Of a stretch of DNA of 64,000 nucleotides, positions 8,963-17,165 are shown in pieces. The translations under genes and the position numbers were made by a program. The notes below the pieces were generated by a model that saw only the letters and a list, made by a program, of their open reading frames with translations, was not told the DNA's origin and searched no databases. The stretch spans positions 62,001 to 126,000 of the forward strand of contig PAPM01000035.1 in assembly GCA_002708905.1 (NCBI GenBank), written 5' to 3'. This stretch comes from Pseudomonadales bacterium (lineage in GTDB: Bacteria; Pseudomonadota; Gammaproteobacteria; Pseudomonadales; Ketobacteraceae). The first letter of the stretch is position 1. Each line of letters opens with the position of its first letter.

Positions 8963-9565
8963 ATGGCAAGTAAACCCGGAAAACTTTCCAACGGTATGGA
9001 CGACACCCCCAGGGGGCGTCTGTTGGCCGCCGCCGCACACCTGTTCAGAAGCAAGGGTTTTGAAAGGACCACCGTGCGGGATCTGGCTCAAGAGGTGGGT
9101 ATTCAATCCGGCAGTATTTTCCATCACTTTAAAACCAAGGAGGAAATTCTCCGCTGTGTCATGGAAGAGGTCATCCATTTCAACACTGATCGCATGCGCA
9201 TCGGGTTGGAGCAATCCGCTGATCCGCGGGAAAAATTGCTGGCGTTGATCCGCTCTGAACTGGTGTCTATTAACGGTGATACAGGTGAGGCCATGGCGGT
9301 GCTGATTTTTGAATGGCGCTGCCTCAAGCCAGAAAGCCAGGCCCATATATTGGAGTTGAGGTCACACTATGAACGCATGTGGCTGGATACGCTGAATGAA
9401 TGCAAAGAGGCGGGATTGATTGCGCCCGGGCGGGATTTATTCGTGTTGCGCCGGCTTCTGGCCGGGGCAATCAGCTGGTCTCATTATTGGTATAAGCCGG
9501 GAGGGCAGATGGATATCGAGGCTTTGGCGGAGCAGGCTTTGTATCTGGCGTTGAAAGAGGGGTGA
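8963..9565 (+). CDS. atuR: TetR-family regulator, likely repressor of the atu operon (AtuR)
   Basis: TetR/AcrR-type regulator of 200 residues. The helix-turn-helix lies near 33-60 in TTVRDLAQEVGIQSGSIFHHFKTKEEIL, preceded by LLAAAAHLFRSKGFERTTV. The C-terminal two thirds form the helical ligand and dimer domain. It is divergent from atuA with a perfect palindrome in between, the arrangement expected of a local repressor released by terpene acyl-CoAs or alcohols. The symbol rests on this context; the ligand is unknown. Confidence 0.78.
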   Translation: MASKPGKLSNGMDDTPRGRLLAAAAHLFRSKGFERTTVRDLAQEVGIQSGSIFHHFKTKEEILRCVMEEVIHFNTDRMRIGLEQSADPREKLLALIRSELVSINGDTGEAMAVLIFEWRCLKPESQAHILELRSHYERMWLDTLNECKEAGLIAPGRDLFVLRRLLAGAISWSHYWYKPGGQMDIEALAEQALYLALKEG

Positions 9566-9860
9566 TTGGCTCCAATTCCTTGCTGATAAGCCCAAAAAAA
9601 CGGCCATATTTTCCTATTTTTTTCGCACTTTTTGTGCGCGCCCGTCTCCCTGTTTCGTTACGTCACAATTAGGTTTAATAAAATTACAAATCTATCCTCT
9701 AATCCTTCATCTGAATGCTGATAGTATTCGAAATGGGCATTAAATAATTAGAGCTCAGATGAATAGGGTTTCCATACTACGTTAGTAATCACCTGGCGTT
9801 GATGGGGCTGGGAAACTCTTAATAAATTTATAAAACAAGAAAAAAAATAGGTGGTTGGCT

Positions 9861-10547
9861 ATGAACACACCGGATATGACACCCGGCGAAAGCGGTTTTT
9901 CTATTGAACGGGGACCCGACGCGCGCGAACGAATACTGGCAGCGGCAGAATCGTTGTTTGCTGTACGAGGATTTGAGGGGGTTTCGACCACCCAAATTGC
10001 TAAAGTCGCCGGTATCACGCAACCTCTCATTCACTATCATTTCAAGAACAAGGAAGCACTTTGGAAAGCGACGATCTCGCGCCTGTTTTCAAAACTTTCC
10101 CAAGAGTTTTCAGCTGAAGTCAAAATGCTACCCAACAAAGACGATCGACGTTATCTGGTTGAGATGATGCGTTGTTATGTGTCTTTTGTGGCGCGTTATC
10201 CGCAGTACGGTCAGTTTATTATGCGCGAGGGCGTGCAAGAGTCTGCTCGCCTGCAGTGGATGGTGGATGAATGGCTCAAGCCTATGTTGTCACAATTCCA
10301 CGATATCTATGATAAGGGCATTGCCGAAGGTTGGATGAAGGATATTCCATTCCCTCAGCTGATCATCCTGATCACTGCTTCTGCCAGTCAGTTCTTTTCC
10401 ATGGCGCCATTGGTGAAAGCGTTGTACGGTGTCGATGCAACCTGTCCGGAGCAGATTCTGGCGCATTCCGATGCCGTTGTGGAAGTGGCCGTCAACGCCA
10501 TTCTGCGTGAACCCATTGCCCAGCAATCGGAAGCGGCCACAGCCTGA
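9861..10547 (+). CDS. TetR-family transcriptional regulator
   Basis: TetR regulator of about 228 residues. I prefer the ATG at 9861 to a TTG two codons upstream because AGGTGG at 9849-9854 sits six bases before it. The helix-turn-helix region VSTTQIAKVAGITQPLIHYHFKNKEALW lies near 40-67. The following helical domain contains MMRCYVSFVARYPQYGQFIMREG, a pattern seen in CerR-like TetR proteins. A T-run terminator follows the stop. No adjacent enzyme gene suggests its target; it may act on distant genes. The 295-base gap before it is AT-rich, with no visible gene. Confidence 0.85.
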   Translation: MNTPDMTPGESGFSIERGPDARERILAAAESLFAVRGFEGVSTTQIAKVAGITQPLIHYHFKNKEALWKATISRLFSKLSQEFSAEVKMLPNKDDRRYLVEMMRCYVSFVARYPQYGQFIMREGVQESARLQWMVDEWLKPMLSQFHDIYDKGIAEGWMKDIPFPQLIILITASASQFFSMAPLVKALYGVDATCPEQILAHSDAVVEVAVNAILREPIAQQSEAATA

Positions 10548-10570
10548 TTGAAAATAGTTTTGGATCTGAT

Positions 10571-10599
10571 AAAAAGCTGCCAATCAGGCGGCTTTTTTA
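10571..10599 (+). terminator. Rho-independent terminator after the TetR gene
   Basis: Stem AAGCTGCC/GGCGGCTT (one G-U pair) with loop AATCA, followed by a run of T residues. It begins about 25 bases past the TetR stop codon. Confidence 0.8.
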
Positions 10600-10627
10600 T
10601 TGCCTGCAAAAAACATTGAGGTGAGAC

Positions 10628-10822
10628 ATGATTGGAAATGGCTATCCCTACGGCAAAACCGGCTATGTGATTCTGGAAGAAGGTGAAATCAATCCTTCCA
10701 CCCTGCAGTTGGATGTGCGTCATTATCTGGTGGTAAAGCCCAATGGTGAGCAAGTGTCAGGTAACTTTTCCTTTGCAGAAGCCCAGCAGTTCATCCAGGA
10801 TCAGGAGTCAAAAAATAAATAA
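10628..10822 (+). CDS. Small hypothetical protein, 64 residues
   Basis: Small soluble protein with no signal peptide. It is preceded by a good ribosome site (TGAGGTGAGAC, ATG at 10628). The sequence has an Ile/Gly-rich start (MIGNGYPYGKTGYVILEEGE), then YLVVKPNGEQVSG, then a helical tail FAEAQQFIQDQES. The composition is ordinary, with no catalytic motif. It lies between two transcription stops, so it is probably a single-gene unit. I do not recognise the family. The strong ribosome site and coding-like composition support a real gene. Confidence 0.65.
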   Translation: MIGNGYPYGKTGYVILEEGEINPSTLQLDVRHYLVVKPNGEQVSGNFSFAEAQQFIQDQESKNK

Positions 10823-10836
10823 AAAGAATAAGTTAG

Positions 10837-10871
10837 CTTCGCTGCACAGAAAATGTGCGCAAAAAGCGAAG
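10837..10871. repeat. Inverted repeat downstream of the 64-residue gene
   Basis: Arms CTTCGCT and AGCGAAG enclose a shorter pair CACA/TGTG. It lies between the small ORF and the tRNA promoter. No T-run follows, so it may be an mRNA 3'-end stem rather than a classical terminator. Confidence 0.5.
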
Positions 10872-10918
10872 TGAATACTAACATGGCAGATTTATTTCAC
10901 CTTTTTTCCAATTAACGT

Positions 10919-10946
10919 TTGACAGCACCCCGGAATTTCGTAAAAT
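10919..10946 (+). promoter_or_regulatory. Strong sigma70-type promoter for the tRNA operon
   Basis: A consensus -35 TTGACA (10919-10924) is separated by 16 bases from TAAAAT (10941-10946). A GC-rich discriminator follows, and the tRNA-Val begins 14 bases after the -10 box. A GC-rich discriminator is typical of stable-RNA promoters under stringent control. Confidence 0.8.
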
Positions 10947-10960
10947 GGCGCCCACTTCTC

Positions 10961-11036
10961 GGGTGGTTAGCTCAGCTGGGAGAGCATCGCCCTTACAAGG
11001 CGAGGGTCACAGGTTCGATCCCTGTACCACCCACCA
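10961..11036 (+). tRNA. tRNA-Val (anticodon TAC)
   Basis: A 76-nt cloverleaf with acceptor arms GGGTGGT/ACCACCC and an encoded CCA end. It has the D-arm TTAGCTCAGCTGGGAGAGC, anticodon TAC at 10994-10996, and the T-arm GGTTCGATCC. It is followed six bases later by tRNA-Asp. Confidence 0.97.
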
Positions 11037-11042
11037 AGATCC

Positions 11043-11119
11043 GGAGCGGTAGTTCAGTTGGTTAGAATACCGGCCTGTCACGCCGGGGGTCGCGGGTTCG
11101 AGCCCCGTCCGCTCCGCCA
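11043..11119 (+). tRNA. tRNA-Asp (anticodon GTC)
   Basis: A 77-nt cloverleaf with acceptor arms GGAGCGG/CCGCTCC and encoded GCCA. It has the D-arm AGTTCAGTTGGTTAGAAT, anticodon GTC at 11077-11079, and the T-arm GGTTCGAGCC. It is co-transcribed with tRNA-Val. Confidence 0.97.
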
Positions 11120-11128
11120 CTATTAAGG

Positions 11129-11164
11129 AAGTGGCTTGTTTCCGAGAGCAAGCCACTTTTCTTA
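11129..11164 (+). terminator. Terminator of the tRNA-Val/tRNA-Asp operon
   Basis: Perfect 10-bp stem AAGTGGCTTG/CAAGCCACTT with a 10-base loop, followed by TTTTCTT. It starts ten bases after tRNA-Asp. Confidence 0.85.
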
Positions 11165-11369
11165 ATTCTCTAATACGCTTTTTGCATTCCACTATCCAGT
11201 TAATCAACCTTCTTCTATTTATCATTCGCCTGCTTTCGTCCGTCACACAATTGTCATTGTGTTGGGTTTAACTATCCCCGCGTTCAAGGGTCTTCGATAC
11301 TTAACTTGGCTTGATCTTTGAATGGGAGTTGCAGCTTAGCTGTTTCCATAGAAAAAGGAGGTAGTAACC

Positions 11370-11450
11370 ATGGAACACTATCAGGACGAATTGCTCGATA
11401 CCGATGAGTTCGAGTTTGATGATGAAGTGGATGACGCCTTTGAGATGTAA
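11370..11450 (+). CDS. Acidic 26-residue microprotein candidate
   Basis: An ATG at 11370 opens a 26-codon frame ending in TAA at 11448-11450. It is preceded by a near-perfect ribosome site, AAAAAGGAGG at 11354-11363. The peptide starts MEHYQDELLDTDEF and is strongly acidic: 13 of 26 residues are Asp or Glu, with no Lys or Arg. The last codons lie in the 5' arm of a terminator hairpin and the stop codon lies in its loop. An isolated position, a strong ribosome site and a dedicated terminator argue for a real expressed peptide. No family is recognised. It could alternatively be a leader element for RNA-level control. Confidence 0.6.
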   Translation: MEHYQDELLDTDEFEFDDEVDDAFEM

Positions 11451-11472
11451 CTCAAGGCGTCATTTTTATTTT
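11433..11472 (+). terminator. Terminator overlapping the stop codon of the acidic microprotein
   Basis: Arms GACGCCTTTGAG and CTCAAGGCGTC (one bulged T) with a six-base loop ATGTAA that contains the stop codon. ATTTTTATTTT follows. The oppositely oriented AraC-type gene ends inside this T-rich tract. Confidence 0.8.
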
Positions 11473-12485
11473 CTGCTCAATGCTTTACGAAATTCCCCCG
11501 GGGTCTGTCCGGACCACCGCTTAAACGCTCTTTGAAACGCGCCTGGCGTTGAAAACCCCAACAGATAGGATATTTCCCCGAAGGTCAGGTCTGTGCTTTT
11601 CATGTAGCTCATGGCGACGTCACGCCGCATTTCATCAACCAACGACTGGTAGGCAGAGCCTTCTTCTTTCAACTTGCGACGCAACGTCCAGCTTGGCATG
11701 CCCAGTTTTAGTGCGACTTCATCGATGGAGGGTGTCTGGCCGTGGAGCATGGTCCCCAGTACCTTCAGGACTTTGTTGCGATAGCTGTCCGACAACGCCA
11801 CCTGGTTCAACAGTGCTTCGCACTTTCTCAATAGTTTGTCATTGAGTTGCGGGTTGCGTTCGGGAAGAGGCGTAGCAAGATCAACGGTATTGAACAGCAA
11901 TGCGTTGCGCGGCGCGCCAAAGCGAATATCACAGTCGAAGGCCTGGCGATAGTCGTCCGCATAACCGGGCTCCTCGAACTCGATTTCCACTTTTCGCACC
12001 AGGTTGTTATGTCCGGTCAGTAGTTCGGACAGTCTGCCCCAGGCGCTCAGTACGCCATCCACCACAAAACAGGTGTAGGCATTGTAGGGGGCGATGGAAT
12101 AGAAGCTCAGAATCGTCTGGGTCGGTTCGACTTGCAGCTGGCTGGTGCCCCGGTAACACTGCCCGTTCAAGTGTTCGTATTTAACGATGGTCTGGAGTGC
12201 TTCCCCCAGGTTGCTCGCGGTCATGGCGGCCAGCCCCACATAACCCATGTCGCTGATTTGGCTGTTAAGACCCAGCTGTATGCCGATGTCCGGTCGACCG
12301 GTTTGGCGTATGGCACCGCGCCCCAGGCGCATAAGGTAGGTGAGGTCTACGCGGTTGTCATCATCTTCCAGTTCGGCGGGGTTAAGATCGGCGTCGGCTA
12401 AAAGTTGATCGGCATCTGCTCCTACCTTAATCGCCACCCGCAAGAGCTGCTTGATGTAGTGGGCTGTGGTATCCCCGATTTTCAT
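11466..12485 (-). CDS. AraC-family transcriptional regulator with arabinose-binding-like N-terminus
   Basis: Regulator of 339 residues. The N-terminal ~200 residues match the Arabinose_bd-type domain common in Pseudomonas regulators (GRPDIGIQLGLN near 76-87, DMGYVGLAAMTASNLGEAL near 92-110). The C-terminal AraC double helix-turn-helix spans about 235-337. It contains PSIDEVALKLGMPSWTLRRKL and the hallmark TFGEISYLLGFSTPGAFQRAFKRWSG. Relatives often control degradation of hydrocarbons or amines, but no target gene adjoins this one. The 239-base region upstream holds the divergent start of the coiled-coil gene and presumably both promoters. Confidence 0.9.
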   Translation of the reverse strand: MKIGDTTAHYIKQLLRVAIKVGADADQLLADADLNPAELEDDDNRVDLTYLMRLGRGAIRQTGRPDIGIQLGLNSQISDMGYVGLAAMTASNLGEALQTIVKYEHLNGQCYRGTSQLQVEPTQTILSFYSIAPYNAYTCFVVDGVLSAWGRLSELLTGHNNLVRKVEIEFEEPGYADDYRQAFDCDIRFGAPRNALLFNTVDLATPLPERNPQLNDKLLRKCEALLNQVALSDSYRNKVLKVLGTMLHGQTPSIDEVALKLGMPSWTLRRKLKEEGSAYQSLVDEMRRDVAMSYMKSTDLTFGEISYLLGFSTPGAFQRAFKRWSGQTPGEFRKALSRK

Positions 12486-12724
12486 TTATACCTTCGACTT
12501 ACTTATCCAGGGTTCTTAGCATTTGAGTATTATATATGCTTATAACAGACTGTTGTTTATCTGATCTTTGGTCGTTTTTTGCGCGGGTCATCACATAACA
12601 GCTGTCAGTGCAGTCACTACCCGGCCGGTTTAACTGAGCTACACTGATACCTATTAGGTTGTTTAGTTTACGACTCATTTACCCAGTAAGACAGACTGTT
12701 CGTCAGACCTGTTGGAACCATACC

Positions 12725-14164
12725 ATGCGTGACTCGGCATACTCTAACGAGGCAATCGTATTTTTTGAGGATGGGGACGTCTCCAAGGAGATGACCTATT
12801 CCGAATTTGAAGCCATCCTGGATGGGGTGGTGGGTATGGACGATTTTGCCGGTGACACGATAAAAGCGGCTTTTGTGGTGGTGAACAGCAAGCTCAAAGT
12901 GTCGGCTGCCGTGCTGTTCAAGATTGGCTTTGATCGTCAGGGCTATGCAGACCGGTCCTGGAACCTGCCGTTACGCCACCTGGCGGACAATGCTGGGAGC
13001 GGCCCGGACATGGGGGCGGGGGCCATCCGGCTGGCCTGTAAATCCCAGTGTCCGGTGGCCTGGCATTCCTCGGCGCTCTGGGATCCTGATATGTCCCCAA
13101 AATCTAATACCTTTGTGCGCATTAGGGACGCCATCGCGGCCAACAAGCTGTGTCTGCCAACCTATAGCGATCCGGAGCCTCCGATAGTACAAACCCAGGT
13201 GCAGAAAACACCACCCAACTGGGGCATGCCGTCTGCGCCCAGAGCACCGGCCCCTCCGCAATGGGGGCAGGGTGGGGACTCAATCGATTACGGTTGGGAT
13301 GGTGACGACTCCGGGCTCACTGATAGTCAGTTGGCTGCATTGGAGCAGGAGCATCGCAACAAGATTGCGGCGCTGATCAAGCAACAGCGGCTGCACATTC
13401 AGACCCTGAAAAATGAAGCCCAGCAGACACTGCAGACCACCAGAGTGTCCCTGGAGAAGGAGTTGGAGCTTTCCCGCCAGGAGGTCGCCCGCTTGCGCAG
13501 CGAGCACGAGTCCCTGCATGCCCAGAATATCGCGTTGCGGGAGCAGAATGAGGCCCAGCGCAAGCAGATGGAAACCATCAAACGCACCCGCGAACTGGAA
13601 ATGCAGTCAGCCCAGCAGTCGGAAAAAGCAGAAGTGGAAGCCCTGCGTAAGCAGTATGAACAACAGTTGCAGCAACGGATTCAGGAAGAAACCGCCAAGC
13701 TCAAGGAAGACATTGAGCTGCGTAATATGGAGCTGATGTATCGTCACGATGTGGCCAAACAGCTGCGGGAAGAATTGACTCAGCTGCGTAAAGACAAAAT
13801 CCGTCTGGTGCATGAGGGTGGCGACAAGTTCCTGGAACGTCTGGAAGCACTGGGCGTCAGTTTTATTGCCTTCCATCCTGGAGCCGGTCACGTCTCTATT
13901 TTGTTGTCGGAAATGCCTTCCTACATGGAAAATCCCATCGCCTATGCCGCCAACAAGTGCCTGGTGTCGGAGGAGCACTACCGTACCTGGCTGGATCACT
14001 ACCAAAAGCCAGAGTGCCAGGCGCCGCTGACCAATGAGAAGAAATGCGGTTGTCGAATTGGGCGGGTGGATGTGCCCAGCCAGTTTATCGTGGGGGATTC
14101 TGATCGCTGTGAGAAGCATAAACCCCGATCCTATGGGGACAACGTGGTGACGTTCCGGGGTTAG
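12725..14164 (+). CDS. Hypothetical coiled-coil protein with C-terminal cysteine cluster
   Basis: About 479 residues from the ATG at 12725. A TTG 22 codons upstream is possible but encodes an unconvincing leader. The N-terminal ~150 residues look globular. A Pro-rich linker with APRAPAPPQWGQ follows, then a long heptad-rich coiled coil (about 200-375) rich in E, Q, R and L. The C-terminal part has a cysteine pattern with KKCGCRIG and later DRCEKHKP, possibly a metal site. There are no membrane segments. I do not recognise the family. It precedes the desulfhydrase-like gene by 66 bases on the same strand. Confidence 0.8.
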   Translation: MRDSAYSNEAIVFFEDGDVSKEMTYSEFEAILDGVVGMDDFAGDTIKAAFVVVNSKLKVSAAVLFKIGFDRQGYADRSWNLPLRHLADNAGSGPDMGAGAIRLACKSQCPVAWHSSALWDPDMSPKSNTFVRIRDAIAANKLCLPTYSDPEPPIVQTQVQKTPPNWGMPSAPRAPAPPQWGQGGDSIDYGWDGDDSGLTDSQLAALEQEHRNKIAALIKQQRLHIQTLKNEAQQTLQTTRVSLEKELELSRQEVARLRSEHESLHAQNIALREQNEAQRKQMETIKRTRELEMQSAQQSEKAEVEALRKQYEQQLQQRIQEETAKLKEDIELRNMELMYRHDVAKQLREELTQLRKDKIRLVHEGGDKFLERLEALGVSFIAFHPGAGHVSILLSEMPSYMENPIAYAANKCLVSEEHYRTWLDHYQKPECQAPLTNEKKCGCRIGRVDVPSQFIVGDSDRCEKHKPRSYGDNVVTFRG

Positions 14165-14230
14165 CCTGTTGATGGTTTGACACCATTTGGTAGACTGGCA
14201 CGAATTCCGTTCCTGAAACTTTTTTAATTG

Positions 14231-15190
14231 ATGTCCAGTCTCCCTGCCATTGACTCAATACCAGCACTTGAGCGAGAGCTGTCTGCTTATTCCACCCTGG
14301 ACGACGCCGGGCTGCTGGCACCCATTGAGGTTCAGGGCGTTGAATTCCCGCCGTTTGCAGAACATCAGGTTAACGTGGATGTGTTGCGGGCGGATCAGTT
14401 GCATTCCGTGATTTCCGGTAATAAATGGTTCAAGCTGAAGTATAATTTTCTGCAGGCACGTCATCTCAATTGTGATGAGCTGTTGTCGTTTGGTGGGGCC
14501 TGGTCCAATCATCTTCATGCACTGGCCTTCGTCGGGCAGATGCTGGGTATGCGTACCCATGGAATTGTGCGGGGCGATGAGCTTACGATCGACTCTTCAC
14601 CCATGTTGCGGGAGGCCCATCAATATGGGATGGAGCTGGAGTTTGTCAGTCGCCGGCAGTTCCGGAACTATCGCGGTCAATATGACGATCTGTTGCAGGA
14701 CAAGCGTTATGTCATTCCTGAAGGGGGCGATAATGATTTGGGAATGCTCGGTGCCGCATCCCTGCTGTTCCAGACCAAAGCTAAATTGGAGGACTACAGC
14801 CACGTGCTGGTGGCCGTGGGCACGGGGTGTACGTTTGCCGGCTTGCGCCTTGCCCTTCCTGACCATATCACCCTGATTGGCGTGTCGGCATTGAAAGGCG
14901 CCTGGGTAAAACAAGCGATGGCAGAGCGTCTGAGCCGTTTTGGCGAGCAGAACTGGATGTTGGATTTGGACCACCATTGCGGTGGATTTGCCCGGACCGA
15001 TCAGCGCTTGTTGAGTTTTGTTGCCAATTTTGGAGACAATACAGGCCTATATCTGGAACCGGTCTATACCGGCAAAGTAATGCTGGCGCTGCAGGATCTG
15101 GCCGGCAGTGACGTAGTGCCTCCTGGCAGCCGGGTTCTATTCATACACAGTGGTGGTTTGCAGGGTGCCCGTGGCTTCGGGGCAAACTAA
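14231..15190 (+). CDS. PLP-dependent D-cysteine desulfhydrase/ACC deaminase-like enzyme
   Basis: Fold-type II PLP enzyme of about 319 residues; the start is ATG 14231, next to a TTG. The PLP-lysine region is SGNKWFKLKYNF near 59-70, followed by LLSFGGAWSNHLHALA, the Ser/Asn motif of the family. VAVGTGCTFAGL forms the phosphate-binding glycine segment. Family members degrade D-cysteine to pyruvate, ammonia and sulfide, or deaminate 1-aminocyclopropane-1-carboxylate. The protein is shorter than typical ACC deaminase, so D-cysteine desulfhydrase-like is the better label. The substrate is not proven by sequence. nadK follows 36 bases downstream. Confidence 0.82.
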   Translation: MSSLPAIDSIPALERELSAYSTLDDAGLLAPIEVQGVEFPPFAEHQVNVDVLRADQLHSVISGNKWFKLKYNFLQARHLNCDELLSFGGAWSNHLHALAFVGQMLGMRTHGIVRGDELTIDSSPMLREAHQYGMELEFVSRRQFRNYRGQYDDLLQDKRYVIPEGGDNDLGMLGAASLLFQTKAKLEDYSHVLVAVGTGCTFAGLRLALPDHITLIGVSALKGAWVKQAMAERLSRFGEQNWMLDLDHHCGGFARTDQRLLSFVANFGDNTGLYLEPVYTGKVMLALQDLAGSDVVPPGSRVLFIHSGGLQGARGFGAN

Positions 15191-15226
15191 GCAATCCAAT
15201 CTCTGAAACAGTAAATGGGAAGTGGC

Positions 15227-16111
15227 ATGGAAATTAAAGAAACGTTCCGCACGGTAGGCTTGATCGGCCGTCCGGGTGTGAACACCCAGGTGGAAGAAAC
15301 GCTGATGGCGCTGGCAGCCTATCTGGATAACCGCAATATCAATGTAATTGTGGACGATGCCATTTCCAGCAGTGTCGCGCCGGAGCATCAGCGGGGAACC
15401 CGAAAAATACTGGGCGAGACCTGTGATCTGGTGATTGTGGTGGGGGGTGATGGTTGCCTGCTCGGGGCGGCACGGGACTTGGCCCGCTACAAGGTACCTT
15501 TGTTGGGGGTTAACCGCGGTCGCCTCGGATTCCTGACCGATATACATCCTGCGGAAATCGAAGCCCGCATGGATGAAGTGTTGCAGGGAGAGTACAGCGT
15601 AGAGCACCGCTTCCTGCTGGAAGCGCAGGTGAAGCGTGACGGCAAAATGATGGGGGAAAACTCAGCTCTCAACGATGTGGTATTCCACTCCGGTAACTCG
15701 GTAAAAATGTTGGAATTCGAATTATATATTGACGGGGATTTTGTTTATCGTCAGCGCTCCGACGGCTTGATTATTTCCACTCCCACGGGCTCTACAGCCT
15801 ATGCTTTGTCCGGTGGTGGCCCCATCATGCATCCGCGTCTGGATGCCATCGTACTGGTGCCCATGTTCCCCCATACCCTGAGCAGCCGCCCGATCGTGAT
15901 CGACGGCAACAGTGAAATTAAAATCTATGTGTCGCCCACCAACGATTTCAAGCCCCTGTTGAACTGCGACGGGCAGGGCGGTCTGGTGGTGGAACCGGAG
16001 GACTGGCTGTACGTCCGCAAACGTTCCCACCCATTAAGATTATTGCATCCCAAAACCCACAGTTTTTACGAAGCCTGCCGATCCAAGTTGGGGTGGAGTG
16101 AGATACTTTGA
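15227..16111 (+). CDS. nadK: NAD kinase
   Basis: ATP-NAD kinase of about 294 residues that phosphorylates NAD to NADP. Diagnostic motifs are GGDGCLLGAAR near 71-81, the NAD-contact segment GVNRGRLGFLTD, NSALNDVVFH, and the conserved STPTGSTAYALSGGGPI. I choose ATG 15227 over an ATG four codons earlier. GGGAAG lies at the expected distance, and the protein then begins like other NadK N-termini. The gene overlaps the next by 4 bases (TTGA), which indicates coupling to the phosphoesterase gene. Confidence 0.95.
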   Translation: MEIKETFRTVGLIGRPGVNTQVEETLMALAAYLDNRNINVIVDDAISSSVAPEHQRGTRKILGETCDLVIVVGGDGCLLGAARDLARYKVPLLGVNRGRLGFLTDIHPAEIEARMDEVLQGEYSVEHRFLLEAQVKRDGKMMGENSALNDVVFHSGNSVKMLEFELYIDGDFVYRQRSDGLIISTPTGSTAYALSGGGPIMHPRLDAIVLVPMFPHTLSSRPIVIDGNSEIKIYVSPTNDFKPLLNCDGQGGLVVEPEDWLYVRKRSHPLRLLHPKTHSFYEACRSKLGWSEIL

Positions 16112-17091
16112 TCCTGGATGATCCCACCGTTGAAGGTTACGACATTATCGGCGACGTCCACGGTTGTGACGATGCACTGATACGTTTGCTTCGGCTGCTG
16201 GATTATGAATGTCACCAGGATGTCTGGCATCACCCCCGGCGTAAGGTGGTTTTTGTGGGCGACATCATTGACCGCGGCCCCGGGATTCGTCAGGCCATGC
16301 GCCTGGTACGTCGAATGGTGGATGCCGGACAGGCGCACATGGTGCTGGGTAACCATGAATTTAATGCGGTGGCCTATTCCACCCTTTGTCACCAAACCGT
16401 ATCTCCGCGGTTGCAGCGTTACTATCGTCGCTTGGGTTTCCATTTGAAATCGTCCCTGATGGATTACCGGTTTCACTTACAGGAATGGAAAGAGCTGATT
16501 CATTGGTTGCGCAAGCTGCCCATTTTTCTGGAATTCAAACATTTTCGTGTGGTGCATGCCTGTTGGGATCCCCGCCGCATTGCGCAAGCGGCTTCCTGCC
16601 ATCATGGTCAGGTGTTGCTGGACGATGATTTTCTGGCCCAGAGTATGCTGCCGGCTACCGAACCGAACCGGATTGTGGAGCGGCTCCTTAAAGGCACCGA
16701 AATGGAATTGCCCGATGGTTTGAGTCTGGTGGGGTCCGATGGCGTCAGGCGCACCCGCTTCCGCACAAAGTTCTGGAGTCAGTCCCCCAAAACCTATGGT
16801 GACGTGGTGTTCCAACCGGATGCTCTGCCCGATGAGTTGTATCATCAGCCGTTGACCCCGGACGAGCGCAATCGTCTGTTACTGTACGGCGTCGATCAGA
16901 AAGCACTCCTGGTCGGACACTACTGGTGTCAGGGTCAACCGCAAATCATACGTCATAACCTGGCATGCCTGGATTACAGCGCGGTCAAAAACGGATTGCT
17001 GGTGGCGTATCGTATGGGCGCTGAGTCCCAGTTGAGCAATGACCGTTTTGTATGGGTAAACAATGCCGGGTTATCCTGCCCAAGCCAGTAA
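16108..17091 (+). CDS. Calcineurin-like metallophosphoesterase
   Basis: 327-residue protein of the PP2A/ApaH-like metallophosphatase group. All metal-binding blocks are seen: GDVHGCDD near 12-19, VGDIIDRGPG near 47-56 and LGNHEFNAV near 77-85. The C-terminal LLVGHYWC supplies the final His. The only plausible start is TTG 16108, which overlaps the nadK stop. A GGAG about ten bases upstream could serve as ribosome site. Coupling to nadK is recalled in Pseudomonas. The substrate (a dinucleotide, phosphoprotein or cyclic nucleotide) cannot be told. Confidence 0.88.
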   Translation: MILDDPTVEGYDIIGDVHGCDDALIRLLRLLDYECHQDVWHHPRRKVVFVGDIIDRGPGIRQAMRLVRRMVDAGQAHMVLGNHEFNAVAYSTLCHQTVSPRLQRYYRRLGFHLKSSLMDYRFHLQEWKELIHWLRKLPIFLEFKHFRVVHACWDPRRIAQAASCHHGQVLLDDDFLAQSMLPATEPNRIVERLLKGTEMELPDGLSLVGSDGVRRTRFRTKFWSQSPKTYGDVVFQPDALPDELYHQPLTPDERNRLLLYGVDQKALLVGHYWCQGQPQIIRHNLACLDYSAVKNGLLVAYRMGAESQLSNDRFVWVNNAGLSCPSQ

Positions 17092-17165
17092 AAAGCAGGG
17101 CGTGCGGGTTTTTATCTACTACAATTAGGTGCGATTACTGATAACGATAATGTAACAGGCGATTT

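Noticed and set aside
346-9565. Leucine/isovalerate (liu) cluster
   Set aside because: The presence of atuA (DUF1446) and the A-B-C-D-E-F order fit the atu cluster; liu clusters lack atuA and have a lyase gene (liuE), which is missing here.
10961-11119. tRNA pair as an integration site for a genomic island
   Set aside because: No integrase, repeated 3' tRNA end or foreign gene block follows; the next genes are a microprotein and an AraC regulator.
11007-11246. A 79-codon minus-strand frame with a plausible-looking protein
   Set aside because: It is antisense to tRNA-Asp and part of tRNA-Val. Frames of this kind (ending in VVQGSNL) are a well-known artefact of translating tRNA genes.
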